From NCBI GenBank assembly GCA_002307235.1, contig DBTV01000021.1:362-15103 (forward strand): a stretch of 14,742 bases of DNA. Reading direction: 5' to 3'. Shown piece after piece: positions 13,975 to 14,742 of the stretch (position 1 is its first letter; every line of letters begins with the position of its first letter). Both the position numbers and the translations under genes were made by a program. The stretch comes from Acidobacteriaceae bacterium UBA1307. GTDB taxonomy: Bacteria; Acidobacteriota; Terriglobia; Terriglobales; Acidobacteriaceae. Under the pieces are notes generated by a model. It was not told the DNA's origin and did no database searches. It saw only the letters and a program-made list of their open reading frames with translations.

Positions 13975-14235
13975 TTACTGCATGCCGCCGAGCTTGTTCA
14001 GCAGGCGATCCACGCCCACCCGGAAGACCCAATCGGCGACCATGAAATAAACGCCGAAAACAAAGACCGTCACGACCACGACCGTGGTGGTAACCTTCAC
14101 CTCTTCACGCGAGGGGGTCACGACCTTGCGCATTTCGCTGCGCACATCGGTCAAAAACTGCGTGAAACGGTTCCAGGTTCCGCCGATTCCGCCGAACCCG
14201 CTTTCAACGCTTTCGATCGCCATCTTTGTCGCCAT
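13975..14235 (-). CDS. secE: Preprotein translocase subunit SecE
   Basis: SecE clamps SecY in the inner-membrane protein translocon. The frame gives an 86-residue single-TM form, as in most bacteria outside the enterics. An amphipathic helix with the family motif appears at FLTDVRSEMRKVVTPSREEV, followed by one TM segment (TTTVVVVTVFVFGVYFMV) and a short basic tail ending LLNKLGGMQ. The start is uncertain: ATG 14235 (MATKMAIES) is chosen, but AAGG lies almost against it, so ATG 14223 is a reasonable alternative. A longer frame from 14262 runs back through a GC-rich hairpin and is unlikely. It sits between tRNA-Trp and nusG, its usual place. Confidence 0.93.
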   Translation of the reverse strand: MATKMAIESVESGFGGIGGTWNRFTQFLTDVRSEMRKVVTPSREEVKVTTTVVVVTVFVFGVYFMVADWVFRVGVDRLLNKLGGMQ

Positions 14236-14249
14236 CCTTACAATCCTAT

Positions 14250-14275
14250 ACGGCCGGCACATTTAGGCCGGCCGT
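14250..14275 (-). other. GC-rich stem-loop between tRNA-Trp and secE
   Basis: ACGGCCGGC (14250-14258) and GCCGGCCGT (14267-14275) are exact complements over 9 bp around an 8-nt loop. It lies 13 bp after the tRNA 3' end and 14 bp before secE. With no T-run it is not a standard terminator; it could protect the mRNA end after tRNA excision or slow polymerase. Confidence 0.6.
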
Positions 14276-14288
14276 TCCGTGCTCAATC

Positions 14289-14364
14289 TGGCAGGGGCGG
14301 AGGGATTCGAACCCCCAAGTTCGGTTTTGGAGACCGACAGTTTAGCCGTTGAGCTTACGCCCCT
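14289..14364 (-). tRNA. trnW: tRNA-Trp (anticodon CCA)
   Basis: The 76-nt minus-strand sequence folds as a tRNA. The acceptor stem AGGGGCG pairs with CGCCCCT and is followed by discriminator G and an encoded CCA. The anticodon arm is TCGGT/ACCGA with loop CTCCAAA, giving anticodon CCA. The T arm contains GGTTCGAATCC. tRNA-Trp between rpmG and secE is a recurrent arrangement in bacterial tuf-rpoBC clusters. Confidence 0.97.
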
Positions 14365-14399
14365 AGAAGAAGCCTTGTCGGCTTCCCGCTTCCAACTTG

Positions 14400-14429
14400 A
14401 TTGTCTACGCGGCTTGCGCCCGAGGTCAA
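14400..14429 (-). promoter_or_regulatory. Candidate promoter for tRNA-Trp-secE-nusG-rplK
   Basis: On the minus strand TTGACC (14424-14429) and GACAAT (14400-14405) are 18 bp apart. Transcription would begin about 28 nt before the tRNA 5' end. A small hairpin, GAAGCC/GGCTTC (14369-14385), lies between them. Plausible but not strong; the genes could equally be read from the tuf-rpmG side. Confidence 0.35.
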
Positions 14430-14460
14430 GCTGGCTGCGAGAAGCAAACCAGAATCTGGC

Positions 14461-14610
14461 TTACTTCGATTCCTTGTGGACCTGATGCTTGCGGCAGCGG
14501 TTGCAGAACTTCTTCAGTTCCAGGCGGCCGGTGGTCGTCTTCTTGTTCTTCGTCGTCGAATAGTTCCGCTCTTTGCACTCGGAACACTGCAGCGTGATGA
14601 TTTCGCGCAT
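14461..14610 (-). CDS. rpmG: 50S ribosomal protein L33, zinc-binding form
   Basis: A 49-residue frame starts at ATG 14610 (MREIITLQCSEC) with GGAAGGA upstream. It matches L33, a small protein of the large subunit near the E site. Two CxxC pairs (C9, C12 and C36, C39) form the zinc ribbon, so this is the C+ type; many bacteria also carry a C- copy used under zinc limitation. The motif RNYSTTKNKKTTTGRLELKK is typical. It lies between tuf and tRNA-Trp, as expected. Confidence 0.97.
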   Translation of the reverse strand: MREIITLQCSECKERNYSTTKNKKTTTGRLELKKFCNRCRKHQVHKESK

Positions 14611-14624
14611 TGAAAAATCCTTCC

Positions 14625-14701
14625 AAACAGTGAACAGTTTTTAGTGAACCGTGAGCAGACTCTTGAGCCTGCTCACCGCCCACTGTTCCCTGTCAAACTT
14701 A
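14625..14701 (-). repeat. Stop-anchored 7-bp repeat array filling the tuf-rpmG spacer
   Basis: The 77 bp from the tuf stop codon to just before the rpmG ribosome-binding site divide into eleven 7-bp units in one phase. On the plus strand the left half is GAACAGT-like (14625-14659) and the right half carries the complement (CACTGTT, CCCTGTC at 14681-14694). Nested perfect inverted repeats result: GAACAGT (14632-14638) with ACTGTTC (14682-14688), and GTGAGCAG (14651-14658) with CTGCTCAC (14669-14676). The unit differs from the AGCT type seen elsewhere. Confidence 0.65.
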
Positions 14702-14742
14702 CTTGATGATCTCGGCCACCGTGCCGGCGCCGACGGTGCGGC
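14699..14742 (-). CDS. tuf: Elongation factor Tu (last 13 residues and part of a codon)
   Basis: The minus strand from the right edge reads RTVGAGTVAEIIK followed by TAA. This is the conserved C-terminus of EF-Tu, the GTPase that delivers aminoacyl-tRNA to the ribosome. The rest of the gene lies outside the window. Confidence 0.95.
   Translation of the reverse strand, partial: RTVGAGTVAEIIK

Overview
This window looks like chromosomal DNA of a high-GC Gram-negative bacterium, most likely an acidobacterium (Acidobacteriota, Terriglobia). The assignment rests on the style of the RpoB, NusG and porin proteins and is inference; nothing could be searched. Most of it is the conserved translation/transcription cluster, read on the minus strand: tuf (3' end only), rpmG, tRNA-Trp, secE, nusG and rplK at the right end, and rplA, rplJ, rplL and rpoB (first 530 codons) at the left end.

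In most bacteria rplK and rplA are adjacent. Here they are separated by about 8.4 kb (4305-12706) carrying six non-ribosomal genes in mixed orientation: a methyl-accepting chemotaxis protein (+), a DcaP-like coiled-coil porin (+), a 36-residue lysine-rich protein (+), a TRIC/UPF0126 channel (-), a PlpD-like patatin autotransporter (+) and a family 3 membrane acyltransferase (-). No transposase, integrase or flanking repeat was seen. The two halves of the ribosomal cluster look transcriptionally independent: a strong intrinsic terminator follows rplK (12650-12679), and a good sigma70-type promoter precedes rplA (4447-4475). Five of the six cargo products act in or on the envelope; the small lysine-rich protein is unknown.

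The least expected signal is a set of 7-bp-periodic imperfect repeats that start at, and are in phase with, the stop codons of five genes (rplL, rplJ, nusG, the PlpD-like gene and tuf). Most carry an AGCT core, and several also form inverted repeats. Other points are an eight-cysteine insertion near the N-terminus of RpoB, a 765-bp gene-free gap between rplL and rpoB with a possible promoter at its start, and a FliA-like (sigma28) promoter candidate upstream of the chemoreceptor.

Working together: the minus-strand genes supply EF-Tu, ribosomal proteins L33, L11, L1, L10 and L7/L12, the SecE translocon subunit, the NusG elongation factor and the RNA polymerase beta subunit. The inserted genes suggest sensing (chemoreceptor), outer-membrane uptake (porin), inner-membrane cation permeability (TRIC), lipid hydrolysis at the cell surface (PlpD-like) and acylation of an envelope or exported molecule (acyltransferase). 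A functional link among the inserted genes is not shown by the sequence.
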